A stretch of 20,815 nucleotides of DNA from CAZXEJ01 sp964639895 (lineage in GTDB: Bacteria; Desulfobacterota_D; UBA1144; Nemesobacterales; JADFKM01): assembly GCA_964639895.1 (NCBI GenBank), contig CAZXEJ010000040.1:1-20815 (forward strand). Direction: 5' to 3'. Made by a program: the position numbers and the translations under genes. Numbering within the stretch: the stretch's first letter is position 1; each line of letters opens with the position of its first letter. A model generated the notes under the pieces. The model was not told the DNA's origin, did no database searches, and saw only the letters and a list, made by a program, of their open reading frames with translations. Of this stretch, positions 1 through 6,734 are shown in pieces.

Positions 1-111
1 GCACGAGTAAGGGGGGTGCGGGGTGCGACCGTACGCGCGGAGGGGCGAAGCGTCGAGTGCAGGCGCGACGTACACCCGGCGGCCGTGGGGGTATACCGCG
101 AAGAGAGGAGG

Positions 112-178
112 GGCGAGCGAGGCGCCGGCACTCAGCGAAAACAATGACCGGCCAAGGGCTGGCGAGCGAGGCGCCGGC
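112..178. repeat. 18-bp perfect direct repeat, two copies
   Basis: The sequence GGCGAGCGAGGCGCCGGC occurs at 112-129 and again at 161-178, 49 bp apart start to start. The flanking bases differ on both sides. Each copy contains the short palindromes GGCGCC and GCCGGC. No third copy was noticed in the window. The function is unknown. Confidence 0.8.
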
Positions 179-313
179 TACACATATGCAGGCGGCCACC
201 CGACGGTGGCGGGAGCTGAGAAGGAGAAGGGTCCGTGGCGGTGCAGGGCCTTGTGAACCTCGAGCGTGGGGAGCGATGACCCAATGGTACGTGCGCACGC
301 CTAAGACGGCCCG

Positions 314-324
314 CCCCGAAGGGG
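314..324 (-). terminator. Weak candidate terminator hairpin after guaB
   Basis: CCCC-GAA-GGGG on the plus strand gives a 4-bp GC stem on the guaB transcript, about 30 bases after the guaB stop. There is no T-tract, so this is a weak candidate and Rho-dependent termination is equally possible. Confidence 0.2.
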
Positions 325-355
325 AGCAGCGATCGGCGCTCGCGGCGAGGGGCGC

Positions 356-1825
356 TCACTCGAGCCTGTAGTTGGGTGCTTCCTTCGTTATGATGACGTC
401 GTGGACGTGGCTTTCGGTCCTGCCGGCCGGGGTGAGCCTTATGAAGCGGGCCTTGAAACGCAGCTCGTCTATGTTGCGCGACCCCGTATAGCCCATACCG
501 GCCTTGAGGCCCCCGACGAGCTGGTAGATGACGCCCTCCAGCTTGCCTCGGTATGACACCCTGCCCTCTATTCCCTCGGGCACGAGTTTTGATTCGATCA
601 TCTCGTCCCCCTGGCCGTAGCGGTCGGCGCTGCCGTCGCGCATCGCCCCAAGCGAGCCCATCCCGCGGTAGACCTTGTAGGTCCTCCCCTGGTACAGCAC
701 CAGCTCCCCTGGGGCCTCGTCGGTGCCCGCGAACAGGTTGCCTATCATCACCGTGCTCGCACCGGCCGCTATGGCCTTGGTGATGTCGCCCGAGTACTTG
801 ACCCCTCCGTCGGCGATGACGGGCACCCCCTTGGGTACGGCGGCCTTTGCGGCCTCGATTATGGCCGTGATCTGCGGCACCCCGATACCGGCGATCACCC
901 GCGTCGTGCAGATTGAGCCCGGCCCCACGCCCACCTTGACCCCGTCGGCACCGGCCTCTATCAGCGCCTCGGCCCCCTCACGCGAGGCCACGTTGCCCGC
1001 TATGAGATCGACGTCCGGGAAAGCCGCCTTCGTGGCCGCCACGGCCTCTATCACGCGTTTGCTGTGGCCGTGGGCCGTATCTATCACCAGCACGTCACAG
1101 CCCGCATCGACCAGCGCCTGGGCCCGCTCCTCGCGGTCGGGCCCCACCCCGATGGCCGCCCCGCACAGCAGCCGCCCGTAGGAGTCCTTCGTGGCGTTGG
1201 GGTACTTCTCGATCTTCTCGATGTCTTTTATGGTCACGAGGCCGCGCAGCCGGAACTCACCGTCGACGACGGGCAGCTTCTCGATCTTGTATTTGTGTAG
1301 CAGCTCCTTGGCCTCCTCGAGGCCCGTGTCCTGCCCGATCGTAATAAGCCTCTCGCGCGGCGTCATAAGCTCACGTACACGTGCGCCGTCGTCCTTCTCG
1401 AACCGCAGGTCGCGGTTGGTCACTATGCCGAGCAACGTCCCGTCCGGGGCCACCACCGGCAGGCCGTGGATGTTGTGTGTCTCCATCAACTCGCGCGCCT
1501 CGCGGGCCGTCTGCTCGGGGCTTACGGTCATCGGGTTGGCTATGATGCCGCTCTCGTATTTCTTGACCTTCTCGACTTCGGCGGCCTGCCGCTCGATGGA
1601 GAGGTTGCGGTGAATTATGCCGATGCCGCCCTGCTGCGCCATGGCGATGGCCGTGCCCGATTCGGTCACCGTGTCCATCGCGGCGCTTACAAGCGGGATG
1701 TTGAGCCGTATGTTGACGGTAAGGTAGGTGGAGGTGTCGACCTCGTTGGGCAACACCTCGGAATAGCCGGGCACAAGCAGTACGTCGTCGAAAGTCAGCG
1801 AATCGCCTATGGAGTAGTCGGTCAT
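356..1825 (-). CDS. guaB: Inosine-5'-monophosphate dehydrogenase
   Basis: IMPDH oxidises IMP to XMP with NAD+, the committed and rate-limiting step of cytosolic guanine nucleotide synthesis. The 489 residues are the usual length for a bacterial enzyme. The N-terminal barrel begins at the first residues. Two CBS domains (about 97-143 and 153-204) are inserted in it; in this family they bind nucleotides and regulate activity. The catalytic loop GPGSICTTR carries the nucleophile Cys306, and the flap segment around YRGMGSL is present. The ATG at 1825 is the first in frame with a natural IMPDH N-terminus, although no strong Shine-Dalgarno precedes it; a short AGCC/GGCT hairpin sits just upstream instead. 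The gene begins 37 bp after the stop of the small upstream gene, so the two are probably cotranscribed. The unit is divergent from dnaA. Confidence 0.97.
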   Translation of the reverse strand: MTDYSIGDSLTFDDVLLVPGYSEVLPNEVDTSTYLTVNIRLNIPLVSAAMDTVTESGTAIAMAQQGGIGIIHRNLSIERQAAEVEKVKKYESGIIANPMTVSPEQTAREARELMETHNIHGLPVVAPDGTLLGIVTNRDLRFEKDDGARVRELMTPRERLITIGQDTGLEEAKELLHKYKIEKLPVVDGEFRLRGLVTIKDIEKIEKYPNATKDSYGRLLCGAAIGVGPDREERAQALVDAGCDVLVIDTAHGHSKRVIEAVAATKAAFPDVDLIAGNVASREGAEALIEAGADGVKVGVGPGSICTTRVIAGIGVPQITAIIEAAKAAVPKGVPVIADGGVKYSGDITKAIAAGASTVMIGNLFAGTDEAPGELVLYQGRTYKVYRGMGSLGAMRDGSADRYGQGDEMIESKLVPEGIEGRVSYRGKLEGVIYQLVGGLKAGMGYTGSRNIDELRFKARFIRLTPAGRTESHVHDVIITKEAPNYRLE

Positions 1826-1862
1826 GACCCAAGCCGAAGGCTCATTGAGTAGACGGTCGGCC

Positions 1863-2258
1863 TCACGAGCCCTTCTTCCTCCCTCTCGCCGTCTTCTTCG
1901 CCCGCTTGGCGCCTCCCTTCTTGTTTATCTCTATAACCTTGCCCCCTTCGGCCTCCGCCCCCTCGGCATCCTCGATCGTGGCCGTAAAGGGCGATCGTAT
2001 GAGCTCCAGTACCTTGCTCCTCATCTCCGGAACGTCCACCCCGATCTCGACCTCTATCTCCTGCTCCTTCCCACCCAGCTTCACGAACACCGGCACCACG
2101 CCCACGTAGGTGTTGGCGTCCACCCGCTCGAAGCCCAGCGCCTTGATGAGCTTCTTCGGCAGGTTGGGGAAATCGACCGTTGCTATGTCGGTCGTCTCCT
2201 CGGGCATGAGGCCGTCCTGACTGACGCTGATCTTGAATCTGGTCGGTTTCATCGCCAT
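1863..2258 (-). CDS. Unrecognised small protein with Lys/Arg-rich C-terminal tail
   Basis: I do not recognise this 131-residue protein. Residues 1 to about 100 look like a folded alpha/beta domain with regular hydrophobic spacing (SVSQDGLMPEE, then NTYVGVVPVFVKLGG, then IEVEIGVDVPEM). An acidic linker (about EDAEGAEAEGG) follows, then a basic tail in which 10 of the last 19 residues are Lys or Arg, as in histone-H1-like or nucleic-acid-binding tails. No signal peptide or membrane segment is seen. The ATG at 2258 is preferred because GGAAGGG lies nine bases upstream. ATG 2252 is too far from it, and GTG 2276 has no spaced ribosome site. The gene sits 37 bp upstream of guaB on the same strand and probably shares its promoter near 2497-2525. 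A link to guanine metabolism or nucleic acids would be inference only. Confidence 0.75.
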   Translation of the reverse strand: MAMKPTRFKISVSQDGLMPEETTDIATVDFPNLPKKLIKALGFERVDANTYVGVVPVFVKLGGKEQEIEVEIGVDVPEMRSKVLELIRSPFTATIEDAEGAEAEGGKVIEINKKGGAKRAKKTARGRKKGS

Positions 2259-2437
2259 CGCCAGAATCCCTTCCACCTTCCCTGTGTCTTAGGGTACGGT
2301 TGGACGCCCCTTCGGCCGCCGAAACCACCGTCGGCCGCCCCCGCGGAGTCTCTGCACCGTCCCGCCCCTCACGCCTGACGTCGCGAAGGGAAACCACGGT
2401 GCCTTGACCAGAGCTGTTCTTCCGGACTGGAGAGAGT

Positions 2438-2455
2438 GACGCCCAAGACGGCGTC
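2438..2455 (-). other. Hairpin in the leader of the guaB unit
   Basis: GACGCC-CAAGAC-GGCGTC is a perfect 6-bp stem with a 6-base loop in the predicted untranslated leader (about 2490 down to 2259). No T-run follows it. It could be a leader structure or chance in GC-rich DNA. Confidence 0.3.
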
Positions 2456-2496
2456 GGGCCCAACTCATGCCTCGCTCGCACCAACCTACTCTCTTT

Positions 2497-2525
2497 ATTT
2501 TACTCCGTTTCTCCCCGAATAGCAA
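2497..2525 (-). promoter_or_regulatory. Sigma70-type promoter for the small gene-guaB unit
   Basis: Read on the minus strand, the -35 is TTGCTA (2525-2520), the spacer is 17 bp and the -10 is TAAAAT (2502-2497). The -10 matches 5 of 6 consensus bases and the -35 matches 4 of 6. Transcription would start near 2490, leaving about 230 untranslated bases before the ATG at 2258. Confidence 0.6.
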
Positions 2526-2587
2526 CCGCATGTGGGCGGGGGCTGCAACACCCCTCGGGAGGGGCGCTCGGAAGACGGTTTCTCCAA

Positions 2588-2603
2588 TAACCACAGGTGG
2601 TTA
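2588..2603. promoter_or_regulatory. Perfect palindrome, candidate operator
   Basis: TAACCAC-AG-GTGGTTA has 7-bp perfect arms around a 2-bp centre. It sits between the minus-strand promoter (2497-2525) and the dnaA -35 (2626), in the position expected for a dimeric regulator acting on either side. The left half (ATAACCACA) also matches a DnaA box at 7 of 9 bases. The regulator is unknown. Confidence 0.45.
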
Positions 2604-2625
2604 CACATCCCTCACCACCCCTTTC

Positions 2626-2655
2626 TTGACAAAGAGAAAGCCCTCGTGTTAGGTT
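2626..2655 (+). promoter_or_regulatory. Candidate dnaA promoter
   Basis: A perfect TTGACA -35 (2626-2631) is followed after 18 bp by a weak -10, TAGGTT (2650-2655). Initiation near 2662 would give a leader of about 170 bases that includes the inverted DnaA boxes, compatible with DnaA autorepression. The -10 assignment is the uncertain part. Confidence 0.45.
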
Positions 2656-2759
2656 ATGGGGTACGCTCGGATCAGTGCGCTTTACCGGGCGTCCCGCAAG
2701 GGACCGCACACCAGACGGCAGGGTCCAACACGGCGCAACCAAAAGCCTGTCTTTTCAGG

Positions 2760-2797
2760 AAGTTATCCACACTCTGTGGACCGATTGTGGATAACTT
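2760..2797. promoter_or_regulatory. Inverted pair of consensus DnaA boxes upstream of dnaA
   Basis: TTATCCACA (2763-2771) and its exact complement TGTGGATAA (2786-2794) face each other. The matching arms extend to 12 bp (2760-2771 and 2786-2797) around a 14-base centre, which itself contains TGTGGACCG, a 6-of-9 match. Both boxes are perfect consensus. They lie 35-70 bases before the dnaA ATG, so they could serve both autoregulation and one half of a bipartite origin. Confidence 0.85.
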
Positions 2798-2830
2798 GTT
2801 GACTCTTATTGACCGCGGAGGTGAGGATGG

Positions 2831-4261
2831 ATGGCAAAGAAACCCGACATCGTACCCCGTAGCGGGCACGAGGACCCTGACTCGAGCGGCTCGGGCCGCA
2901 ACGAACCGACGCCCGATCGGGTGACGGCCGACCAAATACTGGCCGCCCTGAGAAGGAAGACCAACCCCGAGCTGCTTTTCTGGTTCGACCAGCTCACCGT
3001 GACCGCCCAGACCGAGGACTCAGTCACCCTGTGTGCGCGCAGCCCGTTCGACCGCGACTGGATAAAGAACAACTTCCACGACCTGCTCACCGAGACCGTA
3101 AGCGAGCTCAAGGGAAGAGAGTGCAGCGTCGACCTCGTGGCGCGCGAAGGCGACGAGGGCAGGCAAACCACGTCGCGCGAGACCCAATCGCAGCCCAGGA
3201 GCGGCATCACCAAGGACTACATCTACACCGGCGTGCTGAACCCCGCCTACACGTTCGAGCGGTTCGTCGTGGGGCCGAGCAACCAGTTCGCCCACGCGGC
3301 CTCCATCGCCGTCGCACGCAACCCGGGAAACGCCTACAACCCGCTCTTCATATACGGCGGCGTCGGCCTCGGAAAGACCCATCTCATCAACGCCATCGGA
3401 AACTACGTGCTCAAGAACAAGGAGTTCGTCAACCACCGTGTCTGCTGCATATCGGCCGAACACTTCACCAACCAGGTCATAAACAGCATCAAGAGCGGCA
3501 AGATGGAGAACCTTCGCAACCGATACCGCTTCGGCTGCGACGTGCTCATGATAGACGACATCCAGTTCATCGCCGGCAAGGAGAGCACCCAGGAGGAGTT
3601 CTTCCACACCTTCAACACCCTCTACGAGTCCAAGAAGCAGATCGTGCTCACCAGCGACAAGACCCCAAAGGACATGCCCCACATCGAAGAGAGGCTGCGG
3701 TCGCGCTTCGAGTGGGGGATCATCACCGACATCCAGCCCCCCGAGACAGAGACCAAGGTGGCCATCCTCGAGCAGAAGGCCGAGCAGGAGGGGATATCGC
3801 TGCCCAAGGAGGTGGCACTCTTCATAGCCGAGAACATACACTCCAACATCCGCGAACTCGAAGGGTGTCTCATAAATCTCAGCGCCTACGCCAAGCTGAT
3901 GAACACGCAGATTACGATCGATCTCGCAAAAGAGGTGCTCAAGAACATCATCAAGGAGACGCCCTCGCAGAGGATCACGATCGAGCAGGTGCAGAAACTG
4001 GTGGCCGAGTTCTTCGGACTCCGGGTCTCGGATCTGAAGTCCAACAAGAAGGGGCGCAACGTATCGCTTCCCCGTCAGATCGCAATGTATCTGTGCCGCA
4101 AGTACACGGGCGCGTCGTTCCCGGAGATAGGGGGCAAGTTCGGCGGCAAGGACCACTCGACGGTGATCCACGCCGTAAAGAAGATAGAGTCGCGCGTGGA
4201 CGTAGACCCCATACTGGGAAGCGCCGTAGAGTCCATAAGATCGAAGCTGGAGGTCGACTGA
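2831..4261 (+). CDS. dnaA: Chromosomal replication initiator DnaA
   Basis: DnaA binds DnaA boxes at oriC, oligomerises with ATP, melts the unwinding element and loads the helicase. The 476-residue protein has the usual four domains. Domain I covers about 30-102 (TADQILAALRR to LKGRECSVDL). A short domain II linker follows to about 128. The domain III AAA+ core starts near 130, with Walker A GGVGLGKT at 176-183 and Walker B VLMIDD at 238-243. Domain IV carries the box-binding signature GGKFGGKDHSTVIHAV at 434-449. The ATG at 2831 follows GGAGG with nine bases between. A slightly earlier ATG at 2827 is out of frame. Consensus DnaA boxes lie just upstream, and the dnaA-dnaN spacer downstream has origin features. 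Confidence 0.98.
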   Translation: MAKKPDIVPRSGHEDPDSSGSGRNEPTPDRVTADQILAALRRKTNPELLFWFDQLTVTAQTEDSVTLCARSPFDRDWIKNNFHDLLTETVSELKGRECSVDLVAREGDEGRQTTSRETQSQPRSGITKDYIYTGVLNPAYTFERFVVGPSNQFAHAASIAVARNPGNAYNPLFIYGGVGLGKTHLINAIGNYVLKNKEFVNHRVCCISAEHFTNQVINSIKSGKMENLRNRYRFGCDVLMIDDIQFIAGKESTQEEFFHTFNTLYESKKQIVLTSDKTPKDMPHIEERLRSRFEWGIITDIQPPETETKVAILEQKAEQEGISLPKEVALFIAENIHSNIRELEGCLINLSAYAKLMNTQITIDLAKEVLKNIIKETPSQRITIEQVQKLVAEFFGLRVSDLKSNKKGRNVSLPRQIAMYLCRKYTGASFPEIGGKFGGKDHSTVIHAVKKIESRVDVDPILGSAVESIRSKLEVD

Positions 4262-4633
4262 GTTCGGGGGGCCCGGTAGGCTACTCCCACACGGGGACGG
4301 GGAGACCGAAGTGCGGCCCGGCGCCAACGCGCGCGGGGGCAAGTGAAGGGGGCCGACGAGCCCGGCACGGAGGACCGGTGGTTGAGTGTTGCACCGGTGG
4401 TGGGCGGCGTAGATTCACCGGGGCGGCAAGGCGATTGGGGAGGCGGGCGGGGGCCGGTGCCAAGCGCGTGCGAAAGGTGGATGGGGCCGCGGCGTTGGAA
4501 CGTGGGGTGCCAAAGCCGATGGGGAGGGTGAGCACTGGATTGCGGGGTGTTCACAACCCTGTTGGGCGAGGGTGGACAATCCCAGGGGCTAATCCACAAC
4601 GGGGAACAGGCGGCCGGGAAAAGGGCGTAGGGT

Positions 4634-4663
4634 TGTGGAAGGATGTGGATGGATTGTGTATGG
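4634..4663. repeat. Three tandem DnaA-box-like sites about one helical turn apart
   Basis: TGTGGAAGG (4634-4642), TGTGGATGG (4644-4652) and TGTGTATGG (4655-4663) are imperfect reverse-orientation DnaA boxes, matching TGTGNATAA at 6, 7 and 7 of 9 bases. Their starts are 10 and 11 bp apart, so they face the same side of the helix. Low-affinity same-face arrays assist DnaA filament assembly in studied origins. Confidence 0.55.
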
Positions 4664-4718
4664 GATGCAGGATCTTTCAACACGCCTTTGGCGCTCTCCG
4701 CACTCGATAAGGCCTCGG

Positions 4719-4756
4719 TTGTACACAGCCGCATGCGTATACTACTACTGCTGCTG
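4719..4756 (+). promoter_or_regulatory. Basal unwinding element: DnaA box, GC-rich spacer, DnaA-trio-like run
   Basis: The box TTGTACACA (4719-4727) is followed by a mostly GC-rich spacer (4728-4741) and then CTA-CTA-CTG-CTG-CTG (4742-4756). On the complementary strand, read 3' to 5', these are GAT-GAT-GAC-GAC-GAC; the first two fit the published DnaA-trio form 3'-(G/A)A(T/A)-5'. Box orientation and order match the Bacillus subtilis element. The spacer is longer than the few bases found there, and three trios deviate at one position. Confidence 0.6.
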
Positions 4757-4809
4757 AACGTGATGAGACAAAAAACTACAACAGTAACCGCAGTAGAGAG
4801 GGAGGACGG

Positions 4810-5913
4810 ATGAAGTTTTCAACCGAAACCGAGCTTTTGGCCGAGAGGTTGTCCATGGTCCAAGGAGTGACGGAGAGGCGCACCACGATGCCGATCCTAT
4901 CGCACACTCTGATCGAGGCACATGGCTCCGGCCTCTACGTTACGGCGACCGATCTCGACACCACCGTCCGTACCGGTTGCGAGGCGAAGGTTGACGAGGA
5001 AGGCTCGGTTGCGCTGCCCGCACGGAAGCTGTTCGAGATCGTAAAGGAGCTTCCATCGGGGAAGGTGGAGATGGAAGAGGCCAACAACCACTGGGTGCAC
5101 ATACGGGCCGGTACGTCGAGCTTCCGCATCGCGGGGCTGCCGGCCGACGACTTCCCGGCCTCGGGTCAGATCGGCGGGGACGACGTGGAGAAGGCCTCCG
5201 TGGACGTACCGGAGCTGGAGGCGATGATCGCAAAGACTATCTATGCGGTGACGCCCGACGAGTTGAGAAGGAACATTTCGGGGATACTGTTCGAGTTCAC
5301 TGGCTCGGCGCTGAGGCTCGTTGCCACGGACGGCCACAGACTGAGCCTGGTCGAGAGTCCATCGGTCGTCTCCACCTCGGTTGAGAGCGCCTATCTGGTG
5401 CCCAAGAAGGGGGTGAGCGAGCTGCGACGCCTGTTGCGCCAGGCCGAGGAGGCGCGCATCGGGTTCTCTTCGAAGGAGTTCGTGGCCGAGGTGGACGGCG
5501 TATTGCTCGGCGTAAGGCTCATCGACGCCAAGTTTCCCAACTACCGACAGGTGATACCCAAGGAGACCGCCCGAGAGTTCCGCGCAGGAAGGGAAGAGTT
5601 CCTCGCCGCGTTGAGGCGCGTCTCGCTTCTCTCCTCGGAGAAGACGCGCAGCGTCAAGTTCCACCTATCCCCATCGCGCCTGGTGCTCACCTCCGTATCG
5701 CCCGAGGTGGGAGAGGCCCGCGAGGAGCTGGCCGTCCGCTACGAGGGGGACGAGATTGAGATAGGGTTCAACTCCACGTACCTTACCGACGTGCTCGGGG
5801 CCATGGAGGAGGACGAGGTGAGGTTCGGCCTCACGGATCCCCAGAGCCCGGCCGTGCTGAGGCCCGTGGGCAACGACCTTCACCTGGCGGTGATCATGCC
5901 CATGAGGGTGTGA
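4810..5913 (+). CDS. dnaN: DNA polymerase III sliding clamp, beta subunit
   Basis: DnaN is the ring-shaped clamp that tethers DNA polymerase III and repair proteins to DNA. The 367 residues are the standard length for three clamp domains of about 120 residues each. The N-terminus (MKFSTETELLAERLSMVQGV) with the following TMPILSHTLIEA, and the terminal IMPMRV, are characteristic. The ATG at 4810 follows a strong GGGAGGAC ribosome site. It lies directly downstream of the putative oriC and two bases before the preferred comF start. No recF or gyrB follows, unlike the common dnaA-dnaN-recF-gyrB order. Confidence 0.98.
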   Translation: MKFSTETELLAERLSMVQGVTERRTTMPILSHTLIEAHGSGLYVTATDLDTTVRTGCEAKVDEEGSVALPARKLFEIVKELPSGKVEMEEANNHWVHIRAGTSSFRIAGLPADDFPASGQIGGDDVEKASVDVPELEAMIAKTIYAVTPDELRRNISGILFEFTGSALRLVATDGHRLSLVESPSVVSTSVESAYLVPKKGVSELRRLLRQAEEARIGFSSKEFVAEVDGVLLGVRLIDAKFPNYRQVIPKETAREFRAGREEFLAALRRVSLLSSEKTRSVKFHLSPSRLVLTSVSPEVGEAREELAVRYEGDEIEIGFNSTYLTDVLGAMEEDEVRFGLTDPQSPAVLRPVGNDLHLAVIMPMRV

Positions 5914-5915
5914 AG

Positions 5916-6698
5916 ATGATTGCGGCCCTGCTGGATTTCTTCTTTCCCCCGCGTTGTGTCTCTTGCGAAGGGACGGCCGGACCGGGGGGGTTGTGCCCGG
6001 TGTGCATGGAGGGTGTGGAGTTCATCTCCGACCCCCAGTGCGGCCGCTGCGGCCTGCCCCTGGGCGGGGAGCACGAGGGGAACGGCACCCTCCTCTGCGC
6101 TCAATGCTCGGCCGGGCCCCGCTTCGCGTTCTCACGTGCACGCTCGAGGGCCGTCTACGGGGGCGTCGTGCGCGACCTCATCCGCCGGATGAAGTTCCTG
6201 GGCGATATGGAGGCCGCTTCTGCGGCGGTGGAGCTCTTCGCCGCCTCCCTCCCGCCGGGACTCTCGCCGTGCCCGTCCCTGGTGGTGCCGGTTCCGCTTC
6301 ATACGCGTCGCCTCAGGGTGCGCGGCTTCAACCAATCGGTGCTCCTCGGGCGGCGTCTGGCCCGCCGCCTGGGCTGCCGCTTCGATCCCTTCCTGCTCCG
6401 CCGCATACGTAGTACCGTTCCCCAGTTCGAGATCGACGACCCCGATGACAAGCGACGGAACGTCCAAGGGGCCTTCGCCCTCTCTTCGCGCTCCTCCCTG
6501 GACGGTGAGCTCGTTCTTCTGGTGGACGACATCCTCACCTCGGGGGCCACGGCCGACGAGTGTGCCCGACTGCTGCTCGACGGCGGGGCCGAAGCGGTGG
6601 AGGTGTACACGCTTGCCCGCGCGCTGGGCTCGAGCGGCGTAGGCGACCTGGAAGAAGGCCCGCCCGCTGCGGCGCACGACGGGGCTCCGCCCATTTGA
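5916..6698 (+). CDS. comF: ComF family phosphoribosyltransferase-like protein
   Basis: ComF proteins couple an N-terminal zinc ribbon to a type I phosphoribosyltransferase fold. In naturally competent species they help handle incoming single-stranded DNA in the cytoplasm. This 260-residue protein has four CxxC pairs in the first 65 residues (CVSC, CPVC, CGRC, CAQC). Later it has VVPVPLHTRRLRVRGFNQS and the PRPP-binding motif LLVDDILTSGAT, both typical of the family. The ATG at 5916 is preferred because GAGGG at 5904-5908 lies seven bases upstream; the GTG at 5910 overlaps dnaN and is too close to that site. It is translationally linked to dnaN. No other competence genes are in the window, so the link to DNA uptake is family-based. 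Confidence 0.93.
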   Translation: MIAALLDFFFPPRCVSCEGTAGPGGLCPVCMEGVEFISDPQCGRCGLPLGGEHEGNGTLLCAQCSAGPRFAFSRARSRAVYGGVVRDLIRRMKFLGDMEAASAAVELFAASLPPGLSPCPSLVVPVPLHTRRLRVRGFNQSVLLGRRLARRLGCRFDPFLLRRIRSTVPQFEIDDPDDKRRNVQGAFALSSRSSLDGELVLLVDDILTSGATADECARLLLDGGAEAVEVYTLARALGSSGVGDLEEGPPAAAHDGAPPI

Positions 6699-6723
6699 CT
6701 TTGGAGGGGTATTACTTTACTTT
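6695..6723 (+). promoter_or_regulatory. Candidate promoter for gspLMN overlapping the comF stop
   Basis: TTGACT (6695-6700, 5/6) is followed after 17 bp by TACTTT (6718-6723, 3/6). The start would fall near 6730, just before the palindrome at 6735-6751. A weaker alternative is TTGGAG (6701-6706) with TAAATA (6724-6729). The AT-rich island, unusual here, suits a promoter. Confidence 0.4.
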
Positions 6724-6734
6724 TAAATACTGAC

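Larger units (their letters stand above)
1..355. other. Intergenic region downstream of guaB, no supported gene
   Basis: The minus-strand guaB ends at 356 and nothing convincing follows to the window edge. Several open frames exist on both strands, but their translations are Arg/Pro/Ala/Gly-rich, match no family I know and lie on GC-rich sequence where stops are rare. The stretch holds an 18-bp perfect direct repeat (112-129 and 161-178) and a weak GC hairpin at 314-324. In many bacteria guaA follows guaB; if it does here, it begins beyond the edge. Confidence 0.6.
2259..2830. other. Divergent control region between the guaB unit and dnaA
   Basis: These 570 bases hold no supported gene. Going from the minus-strand gene toward dnaA, they contain a roughly 230-base leader for the guaB unit with a 6-bp perfect hairpin (2438-2443 with 2450-2455), a minus-strand promoter (2497-2525), a GC dyad CCCCT-CGGG-AGGGG (2551-2564), a 16-bp palindrome (2588-2603), a dnaA promoter (2626-2655), a leader hairpin GTCCC-GCAA-GGGAC (2691-2704) and two inverted DnaA boxes (2763-2794). 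Confidence 0.7.
4262..4809 (+). other. oriC: dnaA-dnaN spacer containing the putative oriC
   Basis: This 548-base spacer has no supported gene. Its first 280 bases are strongly G-rich on the plus strand, with G-runs at 4420-4423, 4437-4440, 4445-4447 and 4449-4453. The second half carries DnaA-box-like sites: GGTGGACAA (4571-4579, 7/9), TAATCCACA (4590-4598, 8/9), three tandem TGTG sites at 4634, 4644 and 4655, and TTGTACACA (4719-4727, matching TTATNCACA at 8/9). A trinucleotide run follows at 4742-4756, then an A-rich stretch around 4768-4785. Together with the position between dnaA and dnaN, this supports an origin of bipartite, Bacillus-like layout. Confidence 0.75.

Noticed and set aside
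2400..2440. GTCCGGAAG on the minus strand resembling the SRP RNA loop region
   Set aside because: The flanking conserved bases of the SRP helix 8 region and the paired stem are missing.
3020..4710. Long open frames overlapping dnaA (minus 3020-4342 and plus 3031-4710)
   Set aside because: They are Arg/His/Leu-rich shadow frames of GC-rich coding DNA, while dnaA in the same place is unmistakable.
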